From Geobacillus jurassicus NBRC 107829 (GTDB taxonomy: Bacteria > Bacillota > Bacilli > Bacillales > Anoxybacillaceae): a DNA stretch of 62,490 bases. Shown here piece by piece: positions 52,363-62,490 of this stretch. The stretch spans positions 1-62,490 of the forward strand of contig NZ_BCQG01000019.1 of assembly GCF_001544315.1 (NCBI RefSeq), given 5' to 3'. The notes below the pieces were generated by a model that had not been told where the DNA came from, searched no databases, and worked only from the letters and a program-made list of their open reading frames with translations. The translations under genes were made by a program, and so were the position numbers. The first letter of the stretch is position 1. Every line of letters starts with the position of its first letter.

Positions 52363-55300
52363 TTATAACACATTGAAATACCGCGCTTCCGGGTGAGCAA
52401 AGACAATAGCGGAGACGGATGCTTCCGGCTCCATCATATAGCCATCGGTGAGGCGGATGCCGATGTCTTCTGGATGAAGCAGGCGGAACAGTTTCTCTTG
52501 ATCTTCCAAGTTCGGACAGGCTGGGTAGCCGAACGAGTAGCGCTGGCCTTGGTATTTGGCGGCGAAGCGCTCTTCCATCGTGAAGTCCGGATCGTCCGGG
52601 AAGCCCCAGCGGTCGCGCATAATTTGATGGATTCGTTCGGCGAACCCTTCGGCGATTTCAAGCGCCAATGCTTGGATGGCGTGGCTTTTCAAAAATTCGC
52701 CTTCGTCTTTCCACCGCTGGGCGAGTTCGCGGACGCCATGCCCGGCGGTGACGGCGAACAAGCCAACGTAATCCATTTCGCCGCTTTCTTTTGATTTCAA
52801 GTAATCGGCAAGGCAAAGGTACGGCGGCCTTGGCTGACGCGGAAAGTCAAACGTTTCAAGCGCTGTTTGCCGGTCGGACGGATCGTAAATGTATACCCGG
52901 TTGCCGTCGCTTTGCGCCGGGAAGAAGCGGTAGACGCCGGCGGGCTGAATCCAGTGATGCTCTTTCGCTTCGGCGAGGAGTTCGTCGACGACCGCTTTTA
53001 ACGCCAACGCTTTTTCGTCTTTCTCCTCAAGCAGCCGTTTCACCTTTCCTTTCAAGCCGAGGTGGTGTCCGAGCACCATTTGCCAGTTGACGTACGGCAG
53101 AATGTGGTCAAGCGGCACATTTCGCAGCACGTGGCGGTCGAGGTCCGCCGGGACGTAGACCGGCACATCGGTCGAGACGTTCGATTTGGCCGCTATGGTG
53201 ACAGCAGTGGTTCCCGTCGGGTCGGTTTCTGCCGCTTCTTTTTTCTTGTAGTCAATCTCTCCTTGCTGGATTTGGTTGGCGAGCGCAAGCCCGTCCATGG
53301 CGTCTTTCGCATACAGGACGATGCCGTCGTACTCGGGCGCAATTTTGTTTTCCGTAAACTTGCGCGTCAAGGCGGCGCCGCCGACTAAAATCGGGGTTGA
53401 GATGCCCGCTTGGCGCAAATCTTGGGCGGTGACGACCATCTGCTGGGCCGATTTGACGAGCAAGCCCGACAGCCCGATGATGTCCGGTTGATGTTCGCGC
53501 ACCGCTTCAATGAGTTGTTGCGGGGCGACTTTAATGCCGAGGTCGATCACCTCGTAGCCGTTGTTGCTTAAAATAATGTCGACCAAGTTTTTGCCGATGT
53601 CATGGACATCGCCTTTGACGGTGGCGAGAATGACTTTTCCTTTTGTGCTTCCTTCTTTCTTTTCCATATACGGCTCTAAAAAGGCGACGGCCGCTTTCAT
53701 CACTTCCGCGCTTTGCAGCACTTCGGCGACGATGAGCTGGTTGTTGTTGAACAGCCGCCCGACTTCATCCATTCCGGCCATAAGCGGGCCGTTGATGATG
53801 GACAGCGGATCGGAGTAGATCTCAAGCGCCTTCTCCAAATCGGGAATGAGCCCGTCTTTCGACCCTTCAATGACGTAGCGGGCGAGCCGCTCTTCCAAGC
53901 TCAAGTTCGTCTGCGCCGGTTTGGCGGCGGTGATTTTGCTTCGGTAAAATTCGATAAAGGCGTTTAATGTTTCGTCGTTTGTGTCAAAAAGAAGCGCCTC
54001 AGCCATTCGCACTTCCTCTTCCGGAATCGAGGCAAAACGCTCCAGTTTCTCGGTGTTGACGATGGCGTAATCGAGCCCGGCTTGCGTGCAATAGTATAAA
54101 AAGACGGAGTTGAGCACCTCGCGTCCGGCCGGCGGCAAGCCGAACGAGACGTTGCTGATGCCGAGCATCGTCAAGCACTCGGGCAGCTGCTCTTTAATGA
54201 GGCGGATGCCTTCGATCGTTTCTTTCGCCGCGCCGATGTATTGCTCATCGCCAGTGCCGACCGGGAAGACGAGCGGGTCGAAAATGATGTCGCGCGCTGG
54301 GACGCCGTAGCGGTTCACCAGCAAGTCATACGAACGCAAGGCGATCTCAAGTTTCCGCTCCGCGGTGACGGCCATCCCTTGTTCATCGATCGTGCCGACG
54401 ACGACGGCGGCGCCGTATTTGTGCAAGAGAGGAACGACTTTCGCAAACCGCTCCTCACCGTCTTCTAAGTTGATCGAATTGATGATCGCTTTCCCTTGCG
54501 AGTAGGTGAGGGCGCGTTCAATGACGCGCTCGTCGGTCGAGTCGATGACGAGCGGCACTTTCACTTTTTTCACGACTTCGCGGACGAACTGTTCCATGTC
54601 ATAGAGTTCGTCGCGGTCCGGGTCGGCCAAGCAAATGTCGATGACATGGGCGCCGTTTTTCACTTGGGCGCGGGCGATTTCCGCCGCTTCTTCGTACTTG
54701 CCTTCGGCGATGAGGCGCTTGAATTTGCGCGAACCGATGACGTTTGTCCGCTCGCCGACAAAGAGCGGGCGCATCGTTTCATCATAAATGAGCGCATCGA
54801 TGCCCGAGACGGCGTGCACATCAAACGAAGACGGGATTGCCCGCGGTGGAAGATCACGCACCGCTTCGGCAATGGCGCGAATATGGTCGGGCGTCGTGCC
54901 GCAGCACCCGCCGACGATGTTGATCCATCCCTTTTCGGCAAAGCGGCGGATTTTCTCCGCCAGCATGTCCGGCGTTTCATGGTAGCGGCCTTCCTCATCC
55001 GGCAGACCGGCGTTCGGGTAACAGCTGACCGCCGTATCCGCAAGCGAGGCGAGCGTGCGCAAATGGTCGGTCATAAACTCCGGGCCGGTCGCGCAGTTTA
55101 AGCCGACGGCGATCGGCTTCATATGGCGCACCGAGATGAAAAACGCATCGATCGCCTGCCCGGCAAGCGTCGTGCCCATCGGTTCGATCGTGCCGGAAAT
55201 CATGAGCGGCACGCGGCGGCCGACCGCCTCAAACGCCTTCGAAATGCCGAGAAAACCGGCTTTGACATTGAGTGTATCTTGGCACGTCTCGAGCAGAAGA

Positions 55301-55773
55301 AGGTCGACGCCGCCCAACAACAGCCCACGCGCCTGTTCTTCGTAGGCGGCGACAAGCTCATCAAACGTCGCCCCGCCTGTAACCGACAACGTTTTCGTCG
55401 TCGGGCCCATCGAACCGGCGACAAAGCGCGGCCAGTCCGGCGTCGAAAACGATTCCGCTGCTTGCTTGGCGAGCTTGGCCGCTTCGATGTTCAACTCAAG
55501 CGCTAAATGACCCAGGCCGTATTCATCCAGCACGATGCGTGTCGCCCCGAACGTGTTCGTTTCGATGATATCGGCGCCCGCTCCCAAATACGCTTCATGG
55601 ATGCCGCGGATGACATGCGGCGCGGTCAATGTCAAATATTCGTTGCACCCTTCATACGCCTCGCCGCCAAAGTCGGCGGCCGATAAATTCGCGCTTTGGA
55701 TCATCGTGCCCATGGCGCCGTCGATGACAAGAATTTTTTTCTGCAGCTGCTGTTCTAAGGTGACCTTAGCCAT
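52363..55773 (-). CDS. metH: Cobalamin-dependent methionine synthase
   Basis: A 1,136-residue MetH. The homocysteine-binding barrel (about 1-330) has zinc ligands in GLNCATG and GGCCGTT. The folate barrel (about 350-620) has [13 protein letters not shown]. The cobalamin cap and binding domain (about 650-880) carry [12 protein letters not shown], whose His is the cobalt ligand, and [10 protein letters not shown]. The activation domain follows, with [11 protein letters not shown] near the end binding S-adenosylmethionine. The start follows AAGGAAGG; the frame's upstream ATG lies in yitJ. It overlaps the yitJ stop by 8 bases and shares its SAM riboswitch. Confidence 0.96.
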   Translation of the reverse strand: MAKVTLEQQLQKKILVIDGAMGTMIQSANLSAADFGGEAYEGCNEYLTLTAPHVIRGIHEAYLGAGADIIETNTFGATRIVLDEYGLGHLALELNIEAAKLAKQAAESFSTPDWPRFVAGSMGPTTKTLSVTGGATFDELVAAYEEQARGLLLGGVDLLLLETCQDTLNVKAGFLGISKAFEAVGRRVPLMISGTIEPMGTTLAGQAIDAFFISVRHMKPIAVGLNCATGPEFMTDHLRTLASLADTAVSCYPNAGLPDEEGRYHETPDMLAEKIRRFAEKGWINIVGGCCGTTPDHIRAIAEAVRDLPPRAIPSSFDVHAVSGIDALIYDETMRPLFVGERTNVIGSRKFKRLIAEGKYEEAAEIARAQVKNGAHVIDICLADPDRDELYDMEQFVREVVKKVKVPLVIDSTDERVIERALTYSQGKAIINSINLEDGEERFAKVVPLLHKYGAAVVVGTIDEQGMAVTAERKLEIALRSYDLLVNRYGVPARDIIFDPLVFPVGTGDEQYIGAAKETIEGIRLIKEQLPECLTMLGISNVSFGLPPAGREVLNSVFLYYCTQAGLDYAIVNTEKLERFASIPEEEVRMAEALLFDTNDETLNAFIEFYRSKITAAKPAQTNLSLEERLARYVIEGSKDGLIPDLEKALEIYSDPLSIINGPLMAGMDEVGRLFNNNQLIVAEVLQSAEVMKAAVAFLEPYMEKKEGSTKGKVILATVKGDVHDIGKNLVDIILSNNGYEVIDLGIKVAPQQLIEAVREHQPDIIGLSGLLVKSAQQMVVTAQDLRQAGISTPILVGGAALTRKFTENKIAPEYDGIVLYAKDAMDGLALANQIQQGEIDYKKKEAAETDPTGTTAVTIAAKSNVSTDVPVYVPADLDRHVLRNVPLDHILPYVNWQMVLGHHLGLKGKVKRLLEEKDEKALALKAVVDELLAEAKEHHWIQPAGVYRFFPAQSDGNRVYIYDPSDRQTALETFDFPRQPRPPYLCLADYLKSKESGEMDYVGLFAVTAGHGVRELAQRWKDEGEFLKSHAIQALALEIAEGFAERIHQIMRDRWGFPDDPDFTMEERFAAKYQGQRYSFGYPACPNLEDQEKLFRLLHPEDIGIRLTDGYMMEPEASVSAIVFAHPEARYFNVL

Positions 55774-57616
55774 GAACAACCTTCCTTTCTTTCGCGGCCG
55801 CTTCTTTTTCGTGAATGTAGCGGACAAGCTCGACCGTCATGTCATAGCGCAAAAACGGCGTGATCAAATAAATGCCGTTAAACAAATCGAACGCAGCGTC
55901 AATGAGCGATTTGGCGATGGCGATCCCTTCGCGCGCTGCTTGCACCGGGTCGCCGCCGCAGGCGGCCATGCGGGCGCGAATCTCATCGGAAAGGGTGATC
56001 CCCGGCACTTCATGATGCAAAAACTCGGCGTTGCGCGCGCTCACAAGCGGCATAATGCCGATGTAAATCGGCGTGTCAAGGTGTTTCGTCGCCTCGTACA
56101 TTTGTACGATTTTTTCTTCCGAGTAAACTGGTTGGGTCAAGAAGTAGTGAGCGCCGCACTGAATTTTTTTCTCCATCCGCTCGACCGCTTTGTCCAAATG
56201 GCGGACGTTCGGGTTGAACGCAGCGCCGATCGAGAAGTTCGTTTTTTGCCCAAGCGGTTTGCCCGAGTACGACAGCCCTTCGTTAAACTGGCGGATCAAG
56301 CGGATCAAATCGAACGATGATAAATCATACACCGACGTCGCCCCTGGGAAGTCGCCGATTTTCGACGGATCGCCGGTAATGGCGAGCACGTCGGTGATGC
56401 CGAGCGTATGCAAGCCCATCAAATGCGACTGCAAGCCGATCAAATTGCGATCGCGGCATGTAATATGCACAAGCGGGCGGACGCCGAGCCGCTCCTTGAT
56501 GATCGTGGCGACAGCGGCGTTGCTGATGCGCGGCGTGGCGAGCGAGTTGTCGGCCAACGTCAGCGCATCGATGCCGGCGTCATGGAGCGCTTTCGCCCCG
56601 GCAAGAAACTTGTCAATCCCCAATTTTTTCGGCGGATCCAGCTCCACAATGACCGAGCGGCGCGTGCGGGCGAGCTCGGGAAGCGGCGTGGCCGCTGACG
56701 GGATGTCAGCGGAAACAGATACAGAGATGGCGCGCCGTTTCACCGTTTTTTCCGTCACCGGCGTTCGGTCGGAGAGCGCTTTTGCCATCGCTTCAATATG
56801 TTTCGGCGTCGTGCCGCAGCACCCGCCGATCAAGCGCACCCCTTGGTCGCGGAACGCTTTGGCCGTTTCCTCGAAATATTCAGCGTTCGTCTCATAGACA
56901 AGCCGGCCGTCGCGGTAATCCGGAAGGCTGGCGTTCGGATACGCCGACAAAAACGCCTGCTTTGGCAGCGGCACTTCCTCGAGCGACCGAAGCATATGAT
57001 ACGGACCGAGACGACAGTTCAGTCCGACGACATCGGCCCCGAGCGCCTCTAGGCGGGCAAGGGCGTCCGCGAGCGGCGTGCCATCTTGCAAGACGCCGAC
57101 TTCATGAAGCGAGACGTGAGCGATAATCGGCAAGTCGGTCTCTTTGCGGGCGATGGCAAGCACTGTCTCCAACTCTTCCAAATCGTAATACGTCTCGAGC
57201 AGCACGCCGTCGACCCCTTCAGCCAGCAGGACAAACAGCTGCTCGCGAAACGTCCGCTTCACTTCTTCGAGCGTGACGACGCTTTTGTTTAACGTGCGCA
57301 GCCCTCCGATCGTCCCGAGCACGTATGCCCGTCCGTTCGCCGCTTGTTTCGCCAGCCTAACAGCGGCGCGGTTGATCGCGGGCACCTCATCTTCAAGGCC
57401 GTAGCGGGCGAGTTTCACATAGTTGGCGCCGTATGTATTCGTCTGAATGACATCGGCGCCCGCGGCGATATACGCCTCGTGAATATGAACGATTTCATCT
57501 GGATTGGATAGATTCAATTCTTCAAAACAACGGTCAATGCCGTGCGAATATAGAAGCGTCCCCATCGCTCCGTCAGCGATGAGAATGCGTTCTTTCAACT
57601 CATCCAGCAATCCCAC
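55766..57616 (-). CDS. yitJ: Bifunctional homocysteine S-methyltransferase / 5,10-methylenetetrahydrofolate reductase
   Basis: A 616-residue fusion. Residues 1-290 are a homocysteine methyltransferase barrel ([17 protein letters not shown]; zinc ligands in GLNCRLGP and GGCCGTT). Residues about 315-605 are a MetF-like reductase ([38 protein letters not shown]). It supplies methyl-tetrahydrofolate for MetH and may transfer methyl groups itself. GTG start at 57616 with GGGGGAA before it. First gene after the SAM riboswitch. Confidence 0.95.
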   Translation of the reverse strand: MGLLDELKERILIADGAMGTLLYSHGIDRCFEELNLSNPDEIVHIHEAYIAAGADVIQTNTYGANYVKLARYGLEDEVPAINRAAVRLAKQAANGRAYVLGTIGGLRTLNKSVVTLEEVKRTFREQLFVLLAEGVDGVLLETYYDLEELETVLAIARKETDLPIIAHVSLHEVGVLQDGTPLADALARLEALGADVVGLNCRLGPYHMLRSLEEVPLPKQAFLSAYPNASLPDYRDGRLVYETNAEYFEETAKAFRDQGVRLIGGCCGTTPKHIEAMAKALSDRTPVTEKTVKRRAISVSVSADIPSAATPLPELARTRRSVIVELDPPKKLGIDKFLAGAKALHDAGIDALTLADNSLATPRISNAAVATIIKERLGVRPLVHITCRDRNLIGLQSHLMGLHTLGITDVLAITGDPSKIGDFPGATSVYDLSSFDLIRLIRQFNEGLSYSGKPLGQKTNFSIGAAFNPNVRHLDKAVERMEKKIQCGAHYFLTQPVYSEEKIVQMYEATKHLDTPIYIGIMPLVSARNAEFLHHEVPGITLSDEIRARMAACGGDPVQAAREGIAIAKSLIDAAFDLFNGIYLITPFLRYDMTVELVRYIHEKEAAAKERKVVHG

Positions 57617-57635
57617 GTTCCATTCCCCCGTTTCT

Positions 57636-57792
57636 CCGTAGTAAAAGAAAAAAGCCTTCTAAGAAGAAGACTTTTCATTCGCTTCTTCTTATCTTCCAGG
57701 CTTCCGCCTGTCTGGATTTAGCACCTTGGCCGCGGGCCAGGTTGCTGAGGGTTCATCGGGCCAGTCCCTCCCCCTCTCTTGATAAGAATGCC
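57636..57792 (-). promoter_or_regulatory. SAM-I (S-box) riboswitch controlling yitJ-metH
   Basis: The minus-strand leader has S-box landmarks in order: CTTATCAAGAGAGG, GGAGGGACTGGCCC, GATGAACCCTCAGCAACC, then GGTGCTAAATCC and a closing GAAGATAAG that pairs with CTTATC to form P1. The expression platform is a terminator TAAGAAGAAG / CTTCTTCTTA followed by GAAGGCTTTTTTC. It shares the TAAG bases with P1, so binding of S-adenosylmethionine should favour termination. Confidence 0.92.
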
Positions 57793-57832
57793 GGTATGCA
57801 ATTGTGCGATGACGTTTTGATGATTACTATAT

Positions 57833-57861
57833 AATTTAATGTATTTTTCGAAATTATTCAA
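57833..57861 (-). promoter_or_regulatory. Probable sigma-A promoter of yitJ-metH
   Basis: On the minus strand TTGAAT (complement of 57856-57861), a 17-base spacer and TAAATT (complement of 57833-57838), about 40 bases before the riboswitch. Confidence 0.5.
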
Positions 57862-57902
57862 TACGGTGAAGCAAGGAAATTTCAAAAAAAGAATTTCCCG
57901 AA

Positions 57903-58292
57903 TCAAGGGAGAAGCGCTTTCCCACATCGGGGGCAAAATTGGAAATCGTGCTGCACATGCCCGCCGCAATGAGGACAATGCTTGTTTGGCTGTTTATGGC
58001 TTCCGAATCGGACGTTCAGCGGGTCGGGCTCTTCCTCGCTGTCGACAATGTCCAACAAGGACATGCGCTGTTTTCCCGTCGCGTTTTTGTAATGGTAAAT
58101 CCCTTGAAACACGCCGATGGCGATGACGACAAGGCCGAAAAACGGAAAAAAGCGGGCGGCGGGAAACGGCGAATCAGCGGTGATCGAGGACGCCATCACC
58201 ATCCAAAAGACGCCGAACAACACAGCGGCGATGCTTCCAACCAATCCTTGCATCGATGGGCCGCGGCCGGGTTTAATGCTTTTCAATTTCAT
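57903..58292 (-). CDS. Membrane protein with C-terminal zinc ribbon
   Basis: A 129-residue protein with two hydrophobic segments (about 16-36 and 48-66) and a C-terminal zinc ribbon (CPHCGGHVQHDFQFCPRCGK, near residues 106-125). I know no function for it; similar small zinc-ribbon membrane proteins occur widely in Bacillaceae. A TATAAT is present on the minus strand just upstream. The start is uncertain because the Shine-Dalgarno is very close to the ATG; Met14 is an alternative. Confidence 0.72.
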   Translation of the reverse strand: MKLKSIKPGRGPSMQGLVGSIAAVLFGVFWMVMASSITADSPFPAARFFPFFGLVVIAIGVFQGIYHYKNATGKQRMSLLDIVDSEEEPDPLNVRFGSHKQPNKHCPHCGGHVQHDFQFCPRCGKALLP

Positions 58293-58548
58293 TCCTCCCT
58301 AACAGAATTCATAGATATATTATAATAGAAAAAATTGGTTTTTGCCATGCTCAATAGAAACGTTTGAGCCGATAGAGGTAAAAATATTTTGAATCTATTT
58401 TTTCAATACTTTGATTATGTCTGACAGACAAGCTTCTGTAAGAGAGGAAAATGGGCGGCATGTTGCCTTGTCAATTGCATCGTCGACCATTTTTCCCTTC
58501 TTAAAGCATTGGCATGGGCGGGAAGATGGTTCAACGATCGTTTTGTCG

Positions 58549-58577
58549 TTGCACTTTCGCTGCCCCTATGTTCTAAT
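58549..58577 (+). promoter_or_regulatory. Probable promoter of potABCD
   Basis: TTGCAC, 17-base spacer, TCTAAT, about 38 bases before the potA start. The remaining 58293-58548 has no gene: the frame open upstream of potA encodes nothing recognisable. Confidence 0.5.
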
Positions 58578-58614
58578 TAGGAATGATAGAAATGAAGAAG
58601 ACGGGGGGCTGGAA

Positions 58615-59676
58615 GTGAACGGAGAAGAAATCATCCGCTTCGAGCGAGTGACGAAGGAATATGACGGCATGACTGTATTGGATGATGTCAGCTTTGCGAT
58701 TGAGCGCGGAAAGTTTTATACGCTGCTTGGGCCGTCGGGGTGCGGGAAGACGACGATTTTGCGGCTGATTGCGGGGTTTATCGAGCCAACGCAAGGAACG
58801 ATTTATTTCCACGGGAAGCCGATTCAGAACGTCCCGCCGAACAAGCGGCAAGTCAATACTGTTTTTCAAGATTACGCCTTGTTTCCGCATCTTGACGTAT
58901 TTGAAAACGTCGCCTTTGGCTTGCGCGTGAAAAAAATGAAAGAAGCGGACATTCGCCGCAAAGTGAGCGAAGCGCTCCAGTTTGTCAACTTGGAAGGATA
59001 TGAGCGCCGCCGCATTCAAGAGATGTCCGGCGGCCAGCGGCAGCGCGTCGCGATTGCCCGGGCGATTGTGAATGAGCCGGAAGTGCTGCTTCTTGATGAG
59101 CCGCTCTCGGCGTTGGATTTGAAGCTGCGCACGGAAATGCAGTACGAACTTCGTGAACTGCAGCGCCGGTTGGGGATCACGTTTATTTTCGTCACGCATG
59201 ATCAAGAAGAAGCGCTGGCGATGTCTGATTACATTTTTGTTCTAAATAAAGGGAAAATTCAGCAGTTTGGAACCCCAAAAGAGATTTACGATGAGCCAGT
59301 GAACCGGTTTGTCGCTGATTTTATCGGGGAATCGAACATTCTACCGGGGCGCATGATCGAAGATTTTCTCGTTGAGTTTGCCGGCCAGCGCTTCGTTTGC
59401 GTCGACCGCGGCTTTGCCCCGAATGAACCGGTCGACGTCGTCATCCGCCCGGAAGATTTGGAACTCGCAGCGCCGGAAGCCGGCCAGATCGTCATTCGTG
59501 TCGATTCGCTCTTATTCCGCGGCGTCCATTATGAAATTTGCGGCTACGATGAAAATGGGAATGAATGGCTTGTCCATTCGACGAAAAAGGCGGAAGTCGG
59601 GGAAATCGTCGGCCTTCGTTTTGAACCGGAAGCGATTCACGTCATGCGGGCCGAAAGGGAGGACGGGGGCGAATGA
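58615..59676 (+). CDS. potA: Spermidine/putrescine ABC transporter ATPase PotA
   Basis: A 353-residue ABC ATPase. Walker [12 protein letters not shown] is near residues 37-47, the signature [14 protein letters not shown] near 139, Walker [12 protein letters not shown] near 162, and a C-terminal TOBE domain ([18 protein letters not shown]). GTG 58615 is chosen because homology begins there ([17 protein letters not shown]). An open 68-codon extension upstream covers the promoter. It overlaps potB (ATGA). Confidence 0.94.
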   Translation: MNGEEIIRFERVTKEYDGMTVLDDVSFAIERGKFYTLLGPSGCGKTTILRLIAGFIEPTQGTIYFHGKPIQNVPPNKRQVNTVFQDYALFPHLDVFENVAFGLRVKKMKEADIRRKVSEALQFVNLEGYERRRIQEMSGGQRQRVAIARAIVNEPEVLLLDEPLSALDLKLRTEMQYELRELQRRLGITFIFVTHDQEEALAMSDYIFVLNKGKIQQFGTPKEIYDEPVNRFVADFIGESNILPGRMIEDFLVEFAGQRFVCVDRGFAPNEPVDVVIRPEDLELAAPEAGQIVIRVDSLLFRGVHYEICGYDENGNEWLVHSTKKAEVGEIVGLRFEPEAIHVMRAEREDGGE

Positions 59677-60482
59677 TGGAGCGGACGTGGCGGAACTGGT
59701 ATTTAGTCCCTTATGGCATTTGGCTTGTTTTGTTTGTCATCGCCCCGATTGTTTTCTTATTGTACGAATCGTTTTTGGATATGGATGGGCATTGGACGCT
59801 TGCGAATTATGAAAAAGTGTTGACGCCCATTTATTTGAAAATGATGGCGTATTCGTTTTGGTACGCGTTTTTGATTACCCTTGTGTCGCTGTTGATTGGC
59901 TATCCGACCGCCTATTGGCTGACAAAAACGAAGCACAAGCAGTTATGGCTGTTGTTGCTCATCTTGCCGATGTGGGTGAATTTGTTGCTGAAGGTGTATG
60001 CGTTTTTAGGGCTGTTCGGCACGTACGGTTTGGCCAACGCCCTGTTGCAGACGCTTGGCATTGGAGCGCGTCAGCTGTTGTTTACCGATTTCAGCTTTGT
60101 GTTTGTATCGGTGTACATTTTTATTCCGTTTATGGTGCTGCCGATTTTTAATGCTCTTGAAGAATTGCCGCCGTCACTCATTGATGCCGCCCGCGATTTG
60201 GGCGCTTCGGCGTGGACGACGTTCCGCCGCGTTGTCTTCCCGCTCACGCTTAGCGGGGTGAAGGCCGGCTGCCAAGCCGTGTTTATCCCGGCATTGTCGT
60301 TGTTTATGATTACGCGTCTTGTCGCGGGCAACCGCGTCATTACGCTCGGCACCGCCATCGAGCAGCACTTCCTTGTCACACAAGATTGGGGGATGGGGGC
60401 GACGATCGCCGTTGTCTTAATGGCGGCGATGGCCGTCATTGTCGTCTTGACAGGAACCGGAAGGAAAGAGGGAAGCCGATGA
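59673..60482 (+). CDS. potB: Polyamine ABC transporter permease PotB
   Basis: A 269-residue permease with six membrane segments. The EAA motif is [30 protein letters not shown] near residue 170. It overlaps potA and potC by a few bases each, so all are translated together. Confidence 0.93.
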   Translation: MMERTWRNWYLVPYGIWLVLFVIAPIVFLLYESFLDMDGHWTLANYEKVLTPIYLKMMAYSFWYAFLITLVSLLIGYPTAYWLTKTKHKQLWLLLLILPMWVNLLLKVYAFLGLFGTYGLANALLQTLGIGARQLLFTDFSFVFVSVYIFIPFMVLPIFNALEELPPSLIDAARDLGASAWTTFRRVVFPLTLSGVKAGCQAVFIPALSLFMITRLVAGNRVITLGTAIEQHFLVTQDWGMGATIAVVLMAAMAVIVVLTGTGRKEGSR

Positions 60483-61282
60483 AACGGACACATTGGTGGG
60501 GACGCGTGTATCTTTTGGTCGTGTTTGCCGTGATGTATACGCCGATTGTCTATTTGATGTATTATTCGTTCAACAGCGGCGGGGCGATGCACGATTTTCA
60601 ATCGTTCACCTTGAAATGGTATCGCGATGTATTGTCGGACGATCGATTGTTGATGATCGTGCTGAATACGATTGTCATCGCCTTATTGTCCGCGGCGATC
60701 GCGACGATTTTAGGAGTCATGGGGGCATTGGCGATTTACTATGTCAAGCAGCAGCGGGCGAAACACGTTCTTCTCGCCCTCAACAACGTGCTGATCGTCA
60801 GCCCGGACGTCATTATCGGCGCCTCGTTTTTGCTGTTGTTTACGATCGCTGGAATTCAACTAGGGTTCAAATCTGTGCTGTTGTCCCATATCGCTTTTAG
60901 CGTGCCGATTGTTGTATTGATGGTGCTGCCGAAACTGGAGGAAATGAGCCCGACGTTGATCGATGCGGCGCGCGATTTAGGGGCGGGGCATTGGCAAGTG
61001 CTGTCGGGCGTGGTGCTGCCGTTTTTGGCGCCGAGCATATGGGCGGGCTTTTTCATGGCGCTCACGTATTCGCTCGATGACTTTGCCGTGACGTTTTTCG
61101 TCACCGGCAACGGCTTTTCAACGCTGTCGGTGGAAATTTATTCGCGGGCGCGCCAAGGCATTTCGCTGTCCATTAACGCCCTGTCGACGCTGTTATTTTT
61201 ATTTACGATGCTGCTTGTCGTCGGCTATTATGTGCTCAGCCAAAAAGGCGGCCGAGTGTACGGAATAGGGGGGCGAAAGTAG
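60479..61282 (+). CDS. potC: Polyamine ABC transporter permease PotC
   Basis: A 267-residue permease, the second membrane subunit ([26 protein letters not shown]). EAA motif [29 protein letters not shown] near 158, and the PotC-like YSLDDFAVTFFVTGNG near 199. ATG 60479 overlaps the potB stop; the longer frame to 60386 lies inside potB. Confidence 0.93.
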   Translation: MKRTHWWGRVYLLVVFAVMYTPIVYLMYYSFNSGGAMHDFQSFTLKWYRDVLSDDRLLMIVLNTIVIALLSAAIATILGVMGALAIYYVKQQRAKHVLLALNNVLIVSPDVIIGASFLLLFTIAGIQLGFKSVLLSHIAFSVPIVVLMVLPKLEEMSPTLIDAARDLGAGHWQVLSGVVLPFLAPSIWAGFFMALTYSLDDFAVTFFVTGNGFSTLSVEIYSRARQGISLSINALSTLLFLFTMLLVVGYYVLSQKGGRVYGIGGRK

Positions 61283-62356
61283 GTGAAACGGCTTGTTCAA
61301 GGGTTTGCGGCCGTGTTCATCGCGGCGTTCGCTCTCATGTTTATCACCGAGCGGTTGAACGAAGCGGAAGGGTATGGCAGTGGCAAAACAGTGACCGTTT
61401 ACAACTGGGGCGATTATATTGACCCCGCGCTCATTCGTCAATTTGAGAAAGAAACGGGTTGGAAAGTCATTTACCAGACGTTTGATTCCAATGAAGCGAT
61501 GATGGCGAAAATCGCCCAAGGCGGGACGACGTTTGATGTCGCCGTTCCGTCGGACTACGCCATCAGCAAAATGATCGAGGAAAAACTGCTTCTGCCGCTT
61601 GATCATAACAAGCTCCCCAATTTCAAATACATCGAGCCACTGTTTCTCGATTTGCCGTTTGATCCGCACAACCGGTATTCGGTGCCGTATTTTTGGGGGA
61701 CGGTCGGCATCGTCTACAACAAGAAAATGCTTGGCGGCAAGACAATCACCAGCTGGAACGACTTATGGGACCCGGACTTGCGCAATCAAATTTTGCTTGT
61801 CGACGGAGCGCGCGAAGTAATGGGCATGGCGTTAAACAGCCTCGGCTATTCGCTCAATGAGACGAACAAAGCCCATCTGCAAGAAGCAAAGCGAAAACTC
61901 GATCGGCTCATGCCCAATGTGAAGGCGATTGTCGGCGATGAAATCAAGATGCTTCTCGCCAATGAGGAAGCGGCCGTTGGCGTCGTCTGGTCGGGCGATG
62001 CGGCGGAAATCATCGCGGAAAATGACAAGCTCGACTATGTCGTGCCGAAAGAAGGCTCCAACTTATGGTTTGACAACATGGTCATTCCGAAAACAGCAAA
62101 AAACATCGAAGGAGCGCATGCGTTTATCAATTTTATGCTCGACCCGAAACACGCGGCGCAAAACGCCGAGTATGTCGGCTATTCGACGCCGAACAAAAAG
62201 GCGCTTGCCTATTTGCCGAAAGACATCGCCGGCGATCGGCGCTTTTACCCCGATTTGGATTCAGCGGGGCATTTGGAAGTGTACGAAAACTTAGGAAAGC
62301 GAATGCTCGCCTACTACAACGAGCTGTTTTTAGAGTTCAAGATGCAGCAAAAGTGA
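61283..62356 (+). CDS. potD: Polyamine-binding protein PotD
   Basis: A 357-residue extracellular spermidine/putrescine-binding protein. The N-terminus is a single membrane anchor or signal (about 6-21) without a lipobox cysteine, followed by VTVYNWGDYIDPALIRQFEKETGWKV, the usual PotD opening. Binding-pocket segments PSDYAISKMIEEKLL and VGVVWSGDAAEII are present. GTG start immediately after the potC stop; the ribosome site GGGGGGCGAAAG lies in potC. Confidence 0.93.
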   Translation: MKRLVQGFAAVFIAAFALMFITERLNEAEGYGSGKTVTVYNWGDYIDPALIRQFEKETGWKVIYQTFDSNEAMMAKIAQGGTTFDVAVPSDYAISKMIEEKLLLPLDHNKLPNFKYIEPLFLDLPFDPHNRYSVPYFWGTVGIVYNKKMLGGKTITSWNDLWDPDLRNQILLVDGAREVMGMALNSLGYSLNETNKAHLQEAKRKLDRLMPNVKAIVGDEIKMLLANEEAAVGVVWSGDAAEIIAENDKLDYVVPKEGSNLWFDNMVIPKTAKNIEGAHAFINFMLDPKHAAQNAEYVGYSTPNKKALAYLPKDIAGDRRFYPDLDSAGHLEVYENLGKRMLAYYNELFLEFKMQQK

Positions 62357-62382
62357 ACAAGCGATGTCCCCTTTACCGACGA

Positions 62383-62425
62383 AGCGAGCGCCGTCTTCAT
62401 CCATGAGGACTGGCGCTCGCTTTTT
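62383..62425 (+). terminator. Terminator of potABCD
   Basis: AGCGAGCGCC (62383-62392) and GGCGCTCGCT (62412-62421) with a 19-base loop, followed by T residues, 27 bases after the potD stop. The rest of the window (62426-62490) shows no complete gene. Confidence 0.8.
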
Positions 62426-62490
62426 GGCGGAAGGGCTGAGCGGTTTCTTTTTTTTCGGGATGGTCAGTGTTTTCCAGCGATCGGCGTTCG

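Noticed and set aside
54496-55101. Long plus-strand frames antisense to metH and yitJ
   Set aside because: High-GC codon bias opens antisense frames; no motifs or ribosome sites, while the minus-strand genes are unmistakable.
58411-58614. N-terminal extension of PotA
   Set aside because: The family begins at the GTG at 58615, the extension is unlike PotA and covers the likely promoter.

Overview
The window is a chromosomal segment of a thermophilic Bacillaceae bacterium, almost certainly Geobacillus (stearothermophilus/kaustophilus/thermoleovorans group). The reasons are GC-rich Bacillus-type genes with strong Shine-Dalgarno sequences, a full gerP spore operon, a 588-residue neopullulanase that looks near-identical to the B. 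stearothermophilus enzyme, and gene order matching the B. subtilis comK - yhjE - sipV - addBA - sbcDC - gerP - yisI/K/L/N - asnO segment. These assignments come from reading motifs and from memory of the families. No database search was run.

Layout. (1) 1-2.4 kb: azlCD branched-chain amino-acid exporter, with an IS605/IS1341-type tnpB element lodged exactly at the azlD stop codon, upstream of the operon's terminator. (2) 2.4-4.9 kb: Sco-type copper/thiol protein, isocitrate lyase (aceA), a small unknown protein. (3) 4.9-6 kb: comK, whose ribosome binding site is separated from its start codon by a 359-bp, protein-free, highly structured element resembling a HEARO (IscB omega RNA) element. (4) 6-19.3 kb: TVP38/DedA-like membrane protein, signal peptidase, the addB-addA-sbcD-sbcC recombination/repair operon. 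(5) 19.4-22.2 kb: gerPABCDEF on the minus strand plus a divergent pair of extra GerPA/PF paralogues, several with sigma-K-like promoters. (6) 22.3-34.3 kb: acyl-CoA ligase, DUF418 membrane protein, Spo0E-like phosphatase, YisK, YisL, a FIST-PAS-GGDEF-EAL protein, YisN, AsnO, a MATE exporter. (7) 34.4-43.5 kb: AraC-type regulator and a maltodextrin locus (neopullulanase divergent from mdxEFG - membrane-anchored alpha-amylase - malR) with three LacI-type operators. (8) 43.6-49.1 kb: acetoin catabolism, acoR followed by a sigma-54 promoter and acoABC. (9) 49.3-52.4 kb: SDR oxidoreductase, then an AT-rich accessory patch with a decayed IS256-type transposase and a truncated CPBP protease. (10) 52.4-57.9 kb: SAM riboswitch - yitJ - metH methionine operon. 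(11) 57.9 kb to end: zinc-ribbon membrane protein and potABCD polyamine uptake operon with its terminator.

The most interesting observation is at comK. Removing 4927-5285 rejoins a perfect ribosome binding site to the comK start, so a scarlessly excising IS200/IS605-type RNA element appears to hold the competence master regulator off. The tnpB element at azlD has boundaries of the same type (TTTAA on the left-end side, terminal TTCAT at the right end) although the two elements are otherwise unrelated. This suggests both are moved by one transposase supplied from elsewhere in the genome.
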